A stretch of DNA of 64,000 nucleotides from Fasciolopsis buskii. Lineage: Eukaryota; Platyhelminthes; Trematoda; Plagiorchiida; Fasciolidae. Shown here piece after piece: positions 32,651 to 44,540 of the stretch (positions are counted from its first letter, which is position 1; the number at the start of each line of letters is the position of its first letter). The stretch is taken from contig LUCM01009965.1 of the NCBI GenBank assembly GCA_008360955.1, forward strand, positions 78,982 to 142,981, written 5' to 3'. A program made the translations under genes and the position numbers. The notes under the pieces were generated by a model. That model saw nothing but the letters and a program-made list of their open reading frames with translations. It ran no database searches and was not told where the DNA came from.

Positions 32651-34259
32651 AAGAAAGTCTGGAAGCGCTATGAGTTACCATAAAAGTTTGGTGACCTCCA
32701 AACCCACGGCAAGATAGTGTAAGGGAGTGCGGCAACATATGGGCAAAAAGATAAGCAGATGGTCCACTTGGCAAGTTTGCTTTTAAACGTACGGCTTATC
32801 ACCATTTTCGTAAATAGCTTTCTGCCGTGGACTCCAGCCTCCTATTGCATGCATGCTCAGGATTGAAAGCCACGCTAGAGGCGCGTACACTAAGGGCAGA
32901 CCTCGGTCCGCCGCCAATGGCCTCGCTTTTGATAAAGGTTAGTTTTGGGGACTACGCGTAAGTAGACACTATGCCGTCGCATACAAACTCGGGGAAAAAT
33001 TACTGGAAAAAGCAACGCGGAAGAAGAATCCGGGGTCCATTTTGTCGGACGACCCGTCACGGACGGCTGACTGTAACGCGCTAACCCAGAGGGCTGGGAT
33101 CAAGCTGAACCGACTAGGATGCACTCCGGCCGGTTGACTCCTGATTCTTCCCCAAAGCTATTCTTAACCGTAATCAGGCCACATCTTGAGGTAAGCATCC
33201 AGGCTTCTCCGAAAGTCCTCGGGGGAGAGACAATTATATAGTTGAGAGCGTCCGAACGAGGGCCACAAAATTCGTGAGCAGTTTAATGAACCTAGCTTTG
33301 AACCCGTATAGTATGGGTGCAAGTGGTCAGGAGAGGACCTCACGCCCCTAAGGCATATCTTGCCAGCACAGGGACATCCGAATAAACACCTGCTCAGCCT
33401 AACTGCCGCATATTGTCGCGCGATCATTCACTGAAGCTTGAACGATAAACTCCAAGGCTTACGGCTTAACAACAAGTCTTCTCCGTCCCAGCATATCGCT
33501 GATGGAACTCATTACTGGAGATGGTCTTACCGGCGGAAAGCAAAGGAGCGTTGAAAAGAGTAGACCGTTGCGTGGCTGAGCAGTACCCAGGTACGCCATT
33601 TGAAACATCATTGACATCGTTCAGCGCAGTGCCGCACTCGCTGCGATGAAGAAGCAGCCTAACGCAAGGGGTCACCTTGAAGGTGTGGCGGCACGGAATT
33701 CGTGACGGAAGGACTGACAAATGGTTCTTCTTCTCTGCATGTACGAGCTAGTCTGCTTGTGTGTCCGAGTGTGATTCACTCAGGTTGCGTCTGCGTCAAA
33801 GATCCCACGTCGCCAGCTTCTAGGATATCGGCCTCCTCTCAGCAATGGTCGACGGCCGCCCGCAAGGAGCGGCATTAGGTTTTACTGGCAGAAGCAGAAC
33901 TGTGCTTATCCGGAAAGATCGGCTCCGGCAACATGGCTTATATCATTTACCGCCACTCACATCAATAAATCGTCACAGTTGAAGTGTGGATCTTCGGAAA
34001 ACACAGCAACACTCCATGTTGAAGGCAAAAATAGAAAAGGAATGGAAGAAAGAAAAAGAGAGCCATAGTGAACGAAATTTATCCTTAGAGAGATATCAAG
34101 AATGAAGCGGACGTAGAGGGAAGAGGAGAAAAGAATCAAACAAGAAATGAAACACGAGGAAACCGACAAAAATCTGGGTACCGAAAAGATAAACCAGACG
34201 TAGTAAAGAAAGAGTCTAGGAATGTCTCCAAAGCATGCTTGGCACAAATGCCAAACAAA
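32651..34259. other. unassigned region
   Basis: Minus-strand frames of 84-96 codons (33164-33427, 33466-33720, 33957-34247) show no recognisable domain. 33957-34247 is rich in Phe, Ser and Leu and is probably 3' sequence of the next element. Confidence 0.35.
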
Positions 34260-34439
34260 TAAACAAGCTTAAACCACTGTTTTATATTTTATTGTATAGA
34301 CATTTGCGTACAAAATATGATATCAAATTTTAGTATAAAACTGTGAATGTTAAAAAATAACTTAAGGGACAAAGAAATTAATGAATAAGATGGAAAATAT
34401 TTACACTCATCGCCTCGTAAAGAATATAAAAGCACTCAT

Positions 34440-34985
34440 CCAGAAATAATCATATCGCATTAGGACAGGCTGCTCAGGAATTTGGCTGAAACACGGTCAT
34501 GGTTTGTCAAAATTCGTGCTAAGTATGGGACAGTGGAGTTCCTATAAATATCGATTCTAAAGGGTATGGAACGAAAATGGGAACTTGTCTAAACATGAGA
34601 GCGACACTTTGGAAGATAGTTGTGCAGAGGATGCGTGAGGTCAAAAAGCATTTGGTGAGCACGTACCTTGCGCGCTGCTAAGTGTTGATCTTATAAATTG
34701 AAGGGGCAATTCAGTTAGGACACCCGGCTGATAACTGACAGTGCCCGGCGAAGAATTTTAAGGTCTTTCCTAAGAAAACCTGGAACAATGACGGCAGGAC
34801 AGTAAAGATGGATTGGTAAAACACTGGCATAAAACTCGGGAGGTGGTGCTTTGTTTCACCTTGCACTGTCGAACCATCCCGGTTTGAATTGACAAACGTC
34901 GGAGACTCTATACACTAGTGAAAATGTGATTAGTCCATTTCAGTAATTCCAAAATATTTTACAGAATCAATCCTGGTAAGAGTTT
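34440..34985 (-). pseudogene. post-RT C-terminal domain remnant
   Basis: Minus-strand reading across frames gives VIVPGFLRKDLKILRRALSV, HLAARKVRAHQMLFDLTHPL, LPKCRSHV, then SHFRSIPFRIDIYRNSTVPY and LARIL. This is the usual end of this CR1-like lineage, whose C-terminus carries many Leu and Arg and finishes with a Pro-Tyr-Leu-Ala-Arg motif. Several stops are present. Confidence 0.7.
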
Positions 34986-35729
34986 TTAAGTTGGTAGAAG
35001 ACGTTTCGGATGGGTAGGTTGACTGAGAAGAGATAAGGCCACAATGAAAACATTTGGATGTGCTGAGAAATCCTTAACAGATGATAGGGTGTTGGAAAAA
35101 CTTTGAAAATCATCGTTGTTCGAAACGGCTTGAGAGAGGGAAACATCATCAGCATACTTAAACAGATGACAAGGGAAGCTAGTAGATAAGTCGCTGATGT
35201 GAGTAGAGAGGAGAAACGGTGAAAGAAGAGCACCCTGAAGCACTCCTGACTTGTTAATCAACGGTTTTGAAGTTTTACTGTCCATTCGTGTGCACTGGAG
35301 TCGAATACTAAGGTAAGCAGAAATCCAAGCTAATAAAGAACTGGGACAACCAAATGTTTCCAGCTTGTGAAGTAGAAGAGACCGTGGGACTGAGCCAAAT
35401 ACCGACGAATAGTCCAGGAAGGTGCAACGCACAGATTTCACCGATGTATTTAAGGACTTACAAATGTGGTGGATGAGGGCTACGACAGCGTCCAAAGTGG
35501 ACCTGTGAGATTTATAAACAAACTGAAATGGGTCGTCAGGAGGATACATAGAAGAACGCAGGCGCTTAAGTATAGCACGCTCCGTCAGTTTAAGACCAGA
35601 AGTTGTTAAGGCGATGGGACGAAAGCGTTTTGCCGAAGCAGTAGAAGGGCTAGATTTTGGGATGGGAATAATAGTGACAGGTCTCGAACAGTCAGGGATG
35701 GCAAAAGAGATTAATACAACGCGTAATTA
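34986..35729 (-). pseudogene. CR1-like reverse transcriptase with intact YADD box
   Basis: The frame is open from about 35729; the first ATG is at 35549 but RT sequence begins earlier (CSRPVTIIPIPKSS, KRFRPIALTTSGLKLTERAI). Then follow DPFQFVYKSHRSTLDAV, VRCTFLDYSSVFGSVPRSLL (AFDS reads VFGS, losing one conserved Asp), KSGVLQGALLSPFLLSTHIS and HLFKYADDVSLSQAV. A frameshift near 35060 ends the frame. The continuation is readable in the frame at 34967-35233. Confidence 0.82.
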
Positions 35730-36275
35730 GAGAAAAGTAAATCTTATCCTTCATTGCTACAAGCACCATGCCCTAAGAGAGGTGAGGACAGACTGTCAGG
35801 ACCAAAAACCCCTTGTGTAATATTCGTGGTGCGGGGAAAATGTCGAGCACCTCATTCAACTAGAAATCCTTGTAACTGTCAGATCATCACCCTGACCAAA
35901 ATATTGATCCGCGGTATAAGTGGAGAATGGATGAAAGCAATGATTGCATGTTGTTGACATTTCGCAGAACATTTCACGTGTCTTTTTCCTCAAACCACAC
36001 AACAGTGAATGCCTTGCCACAGGATATCGGTTGTCAGTAACTATCAGGAGTTGGCGGCGAATGTCACGTCGATGCGTTATTTCCAGCTTGATTTGGTTGA
36101 AATATAGTGCATGCTGAGTTATTACGGCGATTTTTAGAAGTGGCATTCTTGAGGTCTTCTTAGAGATTTTCTGTTTTCTGCGGTGGAGATACGGCCACTT
36201 GAGACGAATGATGTTTCTGGGGCAGCTAATATCAAAGATTGCATTGGTCGTCTCTGCTGAAAAGTTTGAACATTG

Positions 36276-36730
36276 TCACTGAACAGGGTTCAAAAGAAGA
36301 ACAGGTAGATGGAGTGAAGGCAATTTCTGAAGAAGAAGAAGAATAAGTTGTTGCTGTGAAAAGTGGCGGAGGCGAACTTGGATTTGATTTGTTTGCGTGA
36401 AGGAATCGAAGGCTGATCTGGAGTATATCTTGGGCCTTAACAGAAGCAGACAATGATCACTATGTGAAATCGGAGCACGCAATTTCGGGGAAGATAAATC
36501 AGGCTGGTTGGTAATAACTCTATCTAAAATTGAACCGCCTTTGGTGGGTGAAACGCAGATGTGAGTCAAATCAAACACAGTCAGTCGTGGGGTAGATGCG
36601 TGTTTGAAATCACGGACAACAATATGCAGACTATCCTCAATAAGTGAAATAATAAATACTAATGAAGAGTCGATAAAAGATGTGATATTGTATTGCGAGC
36701 TAAAAGGGGCGAGACGTAAGTCCGGTATGA
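36276..36730 (-). pseudogene. endonuclease domain, C-terminal part
   Basis: Readable motifs are IEDSLHIVVRDFKHAS (degenerate GDFNH; Gly to Arg and Asn to Lys at the metal-binding site), FDLTHICVSPTKGGSILDRV and PISHSDHCLLLL with the catalytic SDH kept. The upstream frame carries no ATG and has stops toward 36800. Most of the N-terminal half of the domain is missing or decayed. Confidence 0.75.
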
Positions 36731-36800
36731 TAGTGCTGGTATGGCGAGAAATTCTAGAATGACACTGTCACGGGATAGTTAGTTCCGTTTAGCGAGTACG

Positions 36801-38459
36801 TATAAATAACTTCGGATTTGCTAGACCAGAAAGAGTCCATTTATTTTACCACACCACCTCTCTTCTTTTTCTTATCCGAAACTCTGTCCTGCTGGTGGAG
36901 TCTGAAGTTGTCTATCAACACCAATGAATCAGCCATATCGGGTTCAGCCCCGATTCCCGTATGCAGATGACACACGTGTGAACATGGATCGGTGACTGAA
37001 GTGCGTGGAACAGATCCGATATCTTCGTAATCCGAGAGCTTATGTTAGTACTCAGCAATGCCGGAATGGATATCTTGGCTGGAGTGGTGCATTTAAGAGC
37101 TGATTACCAGCCAGCACGAGTGCCTCTTTTAGATCGTCTAAATCGTTGAGGTGCAGCAATATGGGATTCCAATATATGTTGAGAAAGGATACGGTTTTTG
37201 AACAAATTTAATTCCGAGCGATTGTAGCGTCGAACGGAGAACATGACCGAACCAAATATCCAACAACAAAATAACGAGATACGAAGACACAGAATTGTAG
37301 CGCATCCTGTCAAAGGGTGCACGAGAGGACCCATGAACAACATATACCCTAGCGAACTGCCATTAAGACATTCCGCGTCTGCAAAGCTGTTTGCTATCCA
37401 GTTAGGCAAACAGCTACTTGCTGTCCCGGGGTTTGTGCTATTAATCCTCTTCCCCACTCCCACCTTCGCTCTCCAATTTTGACCATTCTTGGACAGTTAC
37501 ATCTTCCCTTTCTCATATAATAATTTCTTCCTTGCTCTCTTGTTTTATCCCCTGCGCGGTAGGCCTGAAACAGCTTACTCCTGTATGGCTTCATTTTCAA
37601 GAAAACAGTTGTATGGAGTGCCGTGCATCTTGGAACCGCTGATAAGCGTTGGCTGGCAGGTGACTTGCGACCAACGGTTTGCGACGGGCAGTACGAAGCA
37701 TGAGTTGGTTTTAGGCGAGTGCTTCACCTTCAGCAAGCAGTGCGTTTAGACATGTTTGTCTACTTTACCCTAAATTCCGTGCTTTGGCCCCAAACACCTC
37801 CCCACCAGAAAATAGGGCAAAAAACGTCCACCGAGTATCTTAGTTTGCTACCTAGCCGCAAACCTACCATCAGAACCCGAGCCACTCGAAATCTGCTGCC
37901 CGTAGGCTCGTCGTGCCTTGTCGAACCGCTCTTATGGATGCAAATTATTTTATTAGTATTTCATTTATTTAAACACGACGGAACCGTTCATTTGAGAGTT
38001 AAGGGTCATTGGCGAATTGTACATCAGGCGAATAATGGATATTCTTTGCGTGGCAGGGACTCCGCTTCTTGCGGAAGTAAAAGGCAGCGTAGAGTGAGCA
38101 CGCACTGGTTTCTTTTCTCTCGCAGGAATTTCGCAGAAAAACTCATTTTGATTTAACTTGCAGATGAGGCAACCATGGGAATGCTACTTACCATTGCAAT
38201 AGTAATACGGTGACCGGAGGTAGCCAGTATATAGTAACTGATGACTTCGATGACTGAAAATCCGGAAAACGACCCTAACAGCGCTGCCCGTTGAAGGGCA
38301 AATAAGTAGAATTAGCTAAGGAGCTTGTAACGACCACTCGTTCAACAACCATGGATAAAGAAACTCCTCAGAACTTTAGCCTAAGCTCGTCGTGCCATCT
38401 GCATCTGCCGTTGCGGCGAAAATCTCTGTTACGCATCTGGAATTGCTCCCGAGGGCCAT
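36801..38459. other. unassigned region
   Basis: Frames of 119 codons (37104-37463, minus) and 145 codons (37719-38156, plus) have no recognisable domain. The N-terminal part of the preceding minus-strand element might extend into the left end but could not be read. Confidence 0.35.
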
Positions 38460-38779
38460 GTTGCAACAGGTAGGAGTGGCAGATTGGACATAGAAAATAT
38501 ATTGACAATGGACTTCGCCAAATTGTGTTTTAACAGAAACAACTGCCATGAGGTTTTTGTGACTGCTGATAAGCACAAGGCTATTATACCCTGCAATGCC
38601 CAAGCGTGGCTGACGAATAAACCATTTACCAGAAATTGCGAGGCAGGGCTTCTACGTTTGTCTACAGGACAGGAACGACAAGCGTCAGGGATGAAGGTCG
38701 TCCTCGTTCGGGAAGGGATCAACCATGCTGAATCCCAGGGAAAGTTAAAAACTCAACGTACCGAAGGGTGCATTTACAC

Positions 38780-39000
38780 TACTGATTTCATCTAGGCGGG
38801 TCTTAGGTTCCCACCAGGATGCGAGTGCATTGCTCCTAAATGATCTGACAAATATAATTAAGGAAACCAACAAGTTCGCCTTCATAGGAGAGTTCAATAT
38901 GATATGGGTGGACTGGGTGCGTCTTAGTTGAAGCGGAAAAACTTTACCTTGGCTGATCGAATTTGAATAAACTGCATTGGCTTATTAGAGAGGATACAAG
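38780..39000 (+). pseudogene. endonuclease remnant
   Basis: One frame reads VLGSHQDASALLLNDLTNII, then KETNKFAFIGEFNMIWVDWV. This corresponds to the helix before the GDFNxPxIDW motif, with the catalytic Asp changed to Glu. The 103-codon frame at 38484-38795 just upstream may be its N-terminal part, but I could not identify motifs in it. Confidence 0.6.
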
Positions 39001-39459
39001 GTACATATTTGATCACCAGCAGTTACCGTTGGTCCTTGCAGTTACAATCCCCGCAATTGACGCCAATGAGCCCTAGTATCTACCCTCGCTAGGCAAGAGT
39101 GGCTCCGTAGCACTAAACATCACTGCTTTTGTCAGTTCAGCATTACCCCGGTGTGAGCAAGGAACTTCGACAAACCAGAACAACAGAGTTAACCTGGGAC
39201 ATGGCAGGTGGGACTAGGTAGGTTGAAAGATGAATAATCAATCAACCTCCACTGACCCTGCAGGATGAGATTTCGCCTGAGATGCAGGAAGCAAGAAACA
39301 AAAATACCTTGTTGGCAGTGATCATCGGGCAGCGAAACCAATACCGGAGTTCACAACAATTTGCGAAACAGGCTGTAATGGATCCATTGCATAAAACTTG
39401 GGAAAAACATTAAGGGTTACCCTAGGTGAATGGCCGGCATATGAGCTTAACCTGACAAA

Positions 39460-40470
39460 ATGTGCCAAGTATAAACAAAAGTATTAGGCTCAGGTGCTTT
39501 CAAAAAGCTCACATATGGATGGTGTCATTTCGTCGAAGTCTGGAGGCCAGGATATCACGAAAGATCAGAGAATGGCCGATGCCCTGGTCAAGTACTTCGA
39601 TGGCGTCCGCAGAGTTGATAGCGGTGATCCCTGAGACTTGGCGTTAGATATCTCTTCGCAGCTGGTTGATAACGGAGGAAAATATGCGTGGGCGACTGGA
39701 GGGGTTATACAAAAGTGAGGCTGCTGAGGCCGATGATATTCACCACGCCATCATCAAACCATCAGTGGACAGCATCGCAGGCCGGATGTGCACGCTTATA
39801 CAGGTTACCGTAGAACAATGCCAAGTAGCAAACGATTGCAGAGTCGCGGTGGTAATAGGTATACAAACAGGCTCAAGCGCAGTCACAGAAAACATCCGGC
39901 CAATCAGCCTGACTAGCATTCTGCGCAAAGTGACCCAGAAGTCACTTCTGGGCAATATTTCTCGATAACTATTGGGGTACTTACTGCTCTGCGCAGCCCA
40001 GCACGGCTTCATGAAAAATAGATCTTGTCTTACCAACCTCCAGCGCCCCTTGGATGAAGTTATTAGACTGAATGAGTGTTAGCAGGTTGAAATATGTTCA
40101 CTCTACCTCAGCCGGGATTTTGGTTCAGTGATTCTCCGCCCACCCCAAATCAAGTTAGAATCATTTGGTATCCGGGGGCAGATATAACAGTGGGTGACGG
40201 CATTTCTTACCAGGAAGACATTTTACGTCATGGTAGGAGAGAGAGGCTCATTCAAGCCTGAAGTTACCGTGGCGCTCGGCAAGGGTTGGTGTTTGGATCA
40301 GTCTTGTTCCTGCTTCCCATAATTACTTTAACCTCGGCCTTAAGATCACCCAGCTTTTTATTTGTCAGCGATTTCAAGATGATACGGTCTACTGGCAGAA
40401 AGGACCTCGATAACAATAAACAAGCTGTCCTAGACTGGTCTGAAAAGTGGGTTTTACCCCTAAACTAGAA
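39460..40470 (+). pseudogene. reverse transcriptase remnant
   Basis: The frame at 39666-39968 carries EADDIHHAIIKPSVDSIAGR and NIRPISLTSILRKVTQKSLL (normally NYRPISLTS). The next readable segments are AQHGFMKNRSCLTNLQRPLD, SLYLSRDFGSVILRPPQIKL (normally LDFSKAFDSV) and SFGIRGQI. At 40330-40468 a frame reads SFLFVSDFKMIRS, where LFADDFKM is expected, and AVLDWSEKWVLPLN. The catalytic Ala-Asp-Asp is lost. Confidence 0.72.
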
Positions 40471-40693
40471 CAAAAGCCACTTGTAATCCCGAAACAGGGA
40501 AGGCATCATGGAGCCGCATGACCACAGACTGTCAACTGTAAGCGTCGTTGCCACGGCGAAAGAGCTGAGGATAATGGCCAAGCATAACTTGAAGTGGACG
40601 TATCAGTGTGCCGTAGTAGGCCAGAGGTGTATTATTTAAGCTGAATTCAACCGTGCATGTAATAAGTAAGTAAGATCTCAGCTGTAATAACCT

Positions 40694-41125
40694 GTGCTGG
40701 CTTGGTTTTACTTCCTCGCAAAGGACGCTGCTTCCCTTGAACAGATGCAGAGGTTGGCCGTGAGAGTGACTGAGGTGCAGAGTGGAAAATCCAATGATCA
40801 AAGCCTCTGCGTGCTAGACACTTCGTTGGATGAAAGGGGACACTGCGGGGACTTGATGGAGACCTTTAAGACTACATACTGCTTGCCAGGTCTTATCTCA
40901 GACGGCTTTTACCAGGAATAAGTGGACCCTCGAATGCAAGGTCATGAGGAGGAGCTTGCAGAAATACGATCTAAACTGTGGGTTAGGTCCAACTTCTTCA
41001 TTAACTGGGTCCTAAATGTACCGAACCGACCGCCTGCTGGATTGATAACCATGCAGGGTTTGGTTCCGTTTAGGCGGTCGTTAGATCAAAAATGGGATGC
41101 GATGCGATCCAAGGTAAGGAATTGA
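40694..41125 (+). pseudogene. post-RT C-terminal domain remnant
   Basis: Reads DAASLEQMQRLAVRVTEV, LDERGHCGDLMETFK and, after a stop at 40919, KLWVRSNFFINWVLNVPNRP then FRRSLDQKWDAM. These fit the LExxQRxATRxV helix, the RRxRGDLIxxFK helix and the terminal RxxFFxxRVxxxWNxLP and FKxxLDxxW motifs. Confidence 0.72.
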
Positions 41126-41130
41126 AGCGC

Positions 41131-42639
41131 ATAGTGTTCAGGTTCTCGATTTTTCTCCCTAGATAATGACTTAGATTGAAAACGCTCGCGGGTCGTAATG
41201 ACTGTCGCCATTGGAGTGAGATGAGTTATTCTGTTTTTTCTACTTATTTTTCCGTAACCCACTGAATTGAACCGGAGGTGGTGGATACCAAACCAGGGTA
41301 CACACTGTCGGAGGCATCTGGGACACTCTAATGGTGCGGCCCAAAACTTGTCCTGTGAAAACAAACCGAATTGAACCTGTCTGGGTACACTTGGCAGAAA
41401 TGAAGACGCCGTTGGACTTTCATTTGTCGAAGTATTGGGAAATCAGTAAAGCTCACCGGTGCGCGACACGGAAAAAGCAGGCACTTCGTCGTCCAGCCGT
41501 GGAACTGAAGTGAACTGCAACAGTGTTTTCTCTCTGCGTATTCTGCGAATAGCTGCGTTTTTCTGCCATATGCGTTGGATTCATGCATCTCGGTTGCGGA
41601 GAAAGACGTTCGTGCAAAGTGAAACTATATGGTTTGCGCCGAACCTGCTGGCCCTAGGGCGAAAGCTCTCCAGTGTCTGTGATGTAAAGGATGTCTGCAC
41701 TTGTCTAACGTCATATCGCCTGCACTTGTTCTGCGCTCATCTCCTGTCAAACGGATCTCATTAAAATCGTATGTGCACACTTTGTCGTGCCAAAAAGGAC
41801 GTCGGTTGTATCCGAATCGATGGAACCAGTACCATTCTTTGTCTTACCTATGGCCTTTACCACGCCCTCCGTTATGTCGATCGAAGGGCTGGGGGCGCCA
41901 TTGGATTCGGCGGCTGCCACTCCTCCCAATGTTGGTAAGAAGCTTGATCAAGGAGCGAGGAACTCTCCAGTGGCGGTTATTTCACCGGCAGGACCCCGGA
42001 GGACGGAAGCATTTCCAAGCCTACTGACAACAGTGTCGACAACCTTCAGCTCCTCTCGGCCAAAAAGGTGGTAGCAGTTCTTGTTATGGATGACACAAAG
42101 AGCCCCGAGCCGGCAAGATATTAAAGCTTTTTGGGTCTGCATATCCCGGAATCGTCTGTACAAGGATCTCTTCCAAGTGAGGACAGTTTTCAAGAGGGTG
42201 TTCTTGTCTAAGAGAGGGTCAGTCGTGCATTTTTGTGTCTGAAATTTCACTTGCCGGAGACTCCGCTTGAAGTGGCCCCCTGTAATGTGGACGCAACAGG
42301 AGGTACATGTCATCCCACGTGTGTAGTTAACACTCCCCGTGTGGTGGCAGAAGAACCCAACTCTGACACACCAAGAGTAGGGTTCTGAATCAGGGGGTTC
42401 TGGGACCGGTGTGACGGCGCCAACATAGTTCGCAATCTTAGTGGCCACTGTGCGCAGCCTTCCAAACATGCGTGACGACTTAAAATCCTTCTTGTGGGTC
42501 CATTCCACAACGTCATTAGTCCTAACGAAAATGTGGTTCGTCCCAGCTGCCGAGGATTGCGCGGTCGCCCTTCCAGGCTAAGCGGAAATCCGGTGTGATC
42601 CGGCATCCACGAGATTGGTGGTGATGCCACTCTTGTTGG
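41131..42639. other. unassigned region before the next non-LTR element
   Basis: Open frames exist on both strands (95 codons plus at 41787-42074; 186 codons minus at 41948-42508). This is where ORF1 of the following plus-strand element might be, but no ORF1 motif was readable. Confidence 0.35.
41948..42508 (-). CDS. unidentified 186-codon open frame with a Cys/His-rich stretch
   Basis: Opens with GTG, with the first internal ATG at residue 14. Residues around 45-95 contain several Cys and His residues (for example WCVRVGFFCHHTGS and GMTCTSCCVHITGGHFKR), followed by a basic segment and a charged helix-like stretch. The spacing does not fit a zinc-finger pattern that I can name. It is antisense to the expected position of ORF1 of the plus-strand element, so it may be a shadow. 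I assign no function. Confidence 0.2.
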   Translation of the reverse strand: MEWTHKKDFKSSRMFGRLRTVATKIANYVGAVTPVPEPPDSEPYSWCVRVGFFCHHTGSVNYTRGMTCTSCCVHITGGHFKRSLRQVKFQTQKCTTDPLLDKNTLLKTVLTWKRSLYRRFRDMQTQKALISCRLGALCVIHNKNCYHLFGREELKVVDTVVSRLGNASVLRGPAGEITATGEFLAP

Positions 42640-42672
42640 CCTTTACGGCATTTCTGAGTCTCCCGAGTCGGA

Positions 42673-43053
42673 ATGACCCCGAGGGATTTGCTGAGTCACT
42701 GTGCTGTTGATGTTTCCTACCGTTGTCCTTCAGCAGCATCACACGCTGATCTGGACAAGCTGTGCTGCCGGGAGTGTGATGATCAGTATCTGGTGCTGGG
42801 AAACTTCGACGCACCCAAGGTCAGTTGGGTCAGTAGGCAATTCCCCTCTGCAACTGGCTTCTTTTCTAGAGGCCCGCGAAAAGCCGTTTATGACTTACCG
42901 CCATTGCTACGGGTTCGTGAACCCACCAGAACAGTTGCTTCGCAGGCATCGGTCTATGATTTAATTCTGTCCCTGACATGGTCCGATGCCCAGTATATTA
43001 ATTGCCCCTCTTTTCTTGGTGCAAATGATCACCCCGCACGTATGGTCCGTTGA
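42673..43053 (+). pseudogene. endonuclease domain, C-terminal half
   Basis: A 126-codon frame. Motifs: YLVLGNFDAPKVSWV (normally GDFNAPxIDW, here Asp to Asn and Asn to Asp, which would impair metal binding), FFSRGPRKAVYDL, VREPTRT, SVYDLILSL (normally SxLDLIFT) and CPSFLGANDHPARMV (normally PPLGxSDHAVV, Ser changed to Asn). The domain architecture is otherwise complete from the GDFN motif to the end. Confidence 0.75.
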
Positions 43054-44109
43054 TGATGGTGATGCTAATACCTCCGAAACCTCATCCCGGACACGATATC
43101 CTGGAGGCCGACTTCAAGGAAACGTAGTTTGCGATTGCCACACCGCTATGTGCTGCAAAGTCCGTCTGGGTGAGGGGTGGGTGTCCGACCATTCGGAATG
43201 CACCGCTCCGCCTTAAATCTAATTCCGTTCCATCTAGACGCCATAACCTACACGTTGTTGCGCCTCCTGGTTTGATCGGGAGCTGCGTTGGCTGCTGAAA
43301 TGCCAAAACCGAGGATGGCGGGCTCACCGCAAACATAGATGGGGAATGCCTTCACGGCGGTGAAGGGGGCTTAGAGAAAAATTTACCAACATACCTTTCG
43401 GGCCTAATCGGCTAACTCCCCCAAGAGGTGGTGTCCCTGCATCCGTAAATGGAGTAGGGCAACTAACTGTCCCCCAGTGTTACAGCTGCTTAGAGTCCCG
43501 GGGGAAACATCAAGAAGGCGGAGCCTTCTGCTGTGTAGTTTCTTTGCCCCTACTCTCCGTAGTCGCCAGTATGCCCACAGTTGCCGATTAGCTTAACATC
43601 TTTGTCCTCTGAACGCTTCACCGTTGACAAGATGTTGCAGGCACTTGGATTTGTGATGTCACATTAATCCAGGTCCCATCCCGGTACGCCCAATGATTTT
43701 GAAGGATCTGGTACCGATGGTTCTTCCGATACCCAGCGACTTATTCAGCCAGTCATTTATATTGCCTAGGCTCTCTGTTGAATAAAAAATTGCGGCCTTC
43801 TGTCCCCTATTCAAGGGCGATGCCTAAAGTAATCAGTTCAACCATCAACCAGTCGGCTTGACCAGCGTGACCGGCGTGACCAGCAAGATCAAAGAGTGGT
43901 TGCCGGCCGGCCGAGAACCCGTCTACCGTCCAACCAGTTACTTTGTTTTGAGCAAAGCGGACTTCGGTCCGGAAGATCTTGCATCCCAAGCATGCCGCTA
44001 GCCCGAGAACATTGGGGATCCCCCAAAGCTGCCAGTGGGACGTGATATTTTTGACTGCAGCAAACCATTTGGCAAGGGCCCGGAAGCGGTGTGAGGTAGG
44101 AACTCAGGA

Positions 44110-44480
44110 CGATGGGCGTTGGGGATTCTTTGCTGCGCTGGGTAGGGAAGTTTCCCACCGGCAGTTCATTTTTTGTTGGAGTCAACCAATCGGTCCCTCA
44201 GTATTACCCAGTCACGAACAGCATTCCGCGAGGTTTGGTGCCTGAGCCATTGAATTCCCTTGTTTACAGGAATAAGCTTCCATCAATGTTCCAGTTCTAG
44301 TGCCTAATTTATAAAGACGACGCAAATTTGTGGTCCACCTTCCAGACTCCAGTGGAGGTTGATATTCTGTATAATGACCAACCGTAACTCGAGGGGTTGG
44401 AGAAACTTGGGGAATGCCGACAAATTTCGATAAGCGCGAGCATATGCAAGTATGGCGTGAATGCACAGTCACATGCTACT
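44110..44480 (+). pseudogene. reverse transcriptase, C-terminal part
   Basis: The frame at 44112-44300 reads LLRWVGKFPTGSSFFVGVNQ, SIPRGLVPEPLNSLVYRNKL and PSMFQF (normally SGVPQGSVLGPLLFLxYxNDLP). After a stop it continues with CLIYKDDANLWST, a degenerate form of the LFADDxKLW box that keeps both Asp residues. Confidence 0.65.
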
Positions 44481-44540
44481 TTTTTGGCAGCCTGGGCCTA
44501 GTGTCGATGGATACCTCAGGGGATCTCAGTTTTATTTTCA

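Larger units (their letters stand above)
34260..36800 (-). mobile_element. CR1-like non-LTR retrotransposon, second subfamily
   Basis: Endonuclease C-terminal part (36730-36276), RT (35729-34986) and post-RT domain (34985-34440) follow on the minus strand. The RT sequence differs clearly from the other CR1-like RTs here (YADD rather than FADD type, and no QHGF box), so it is a different lineage. ORF1 is not recognisable. Confidence 0.8.
38460..41130 (+). mobile_element. jockey/CR1-like non-LTR retrotransposon, decayed ORF2
   Basis: Endonuclease (38780-39000), RT (39460-40470) and post-RT domain (40694-41125) follow on the plus strand in correct order and spacing. All parts have stops or frame changes. 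It resembles the elements at 42640-45180 and 47850-48770 in motif style (FADD type RT), and all three lie in the same orientation. Confidence 0.78.
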
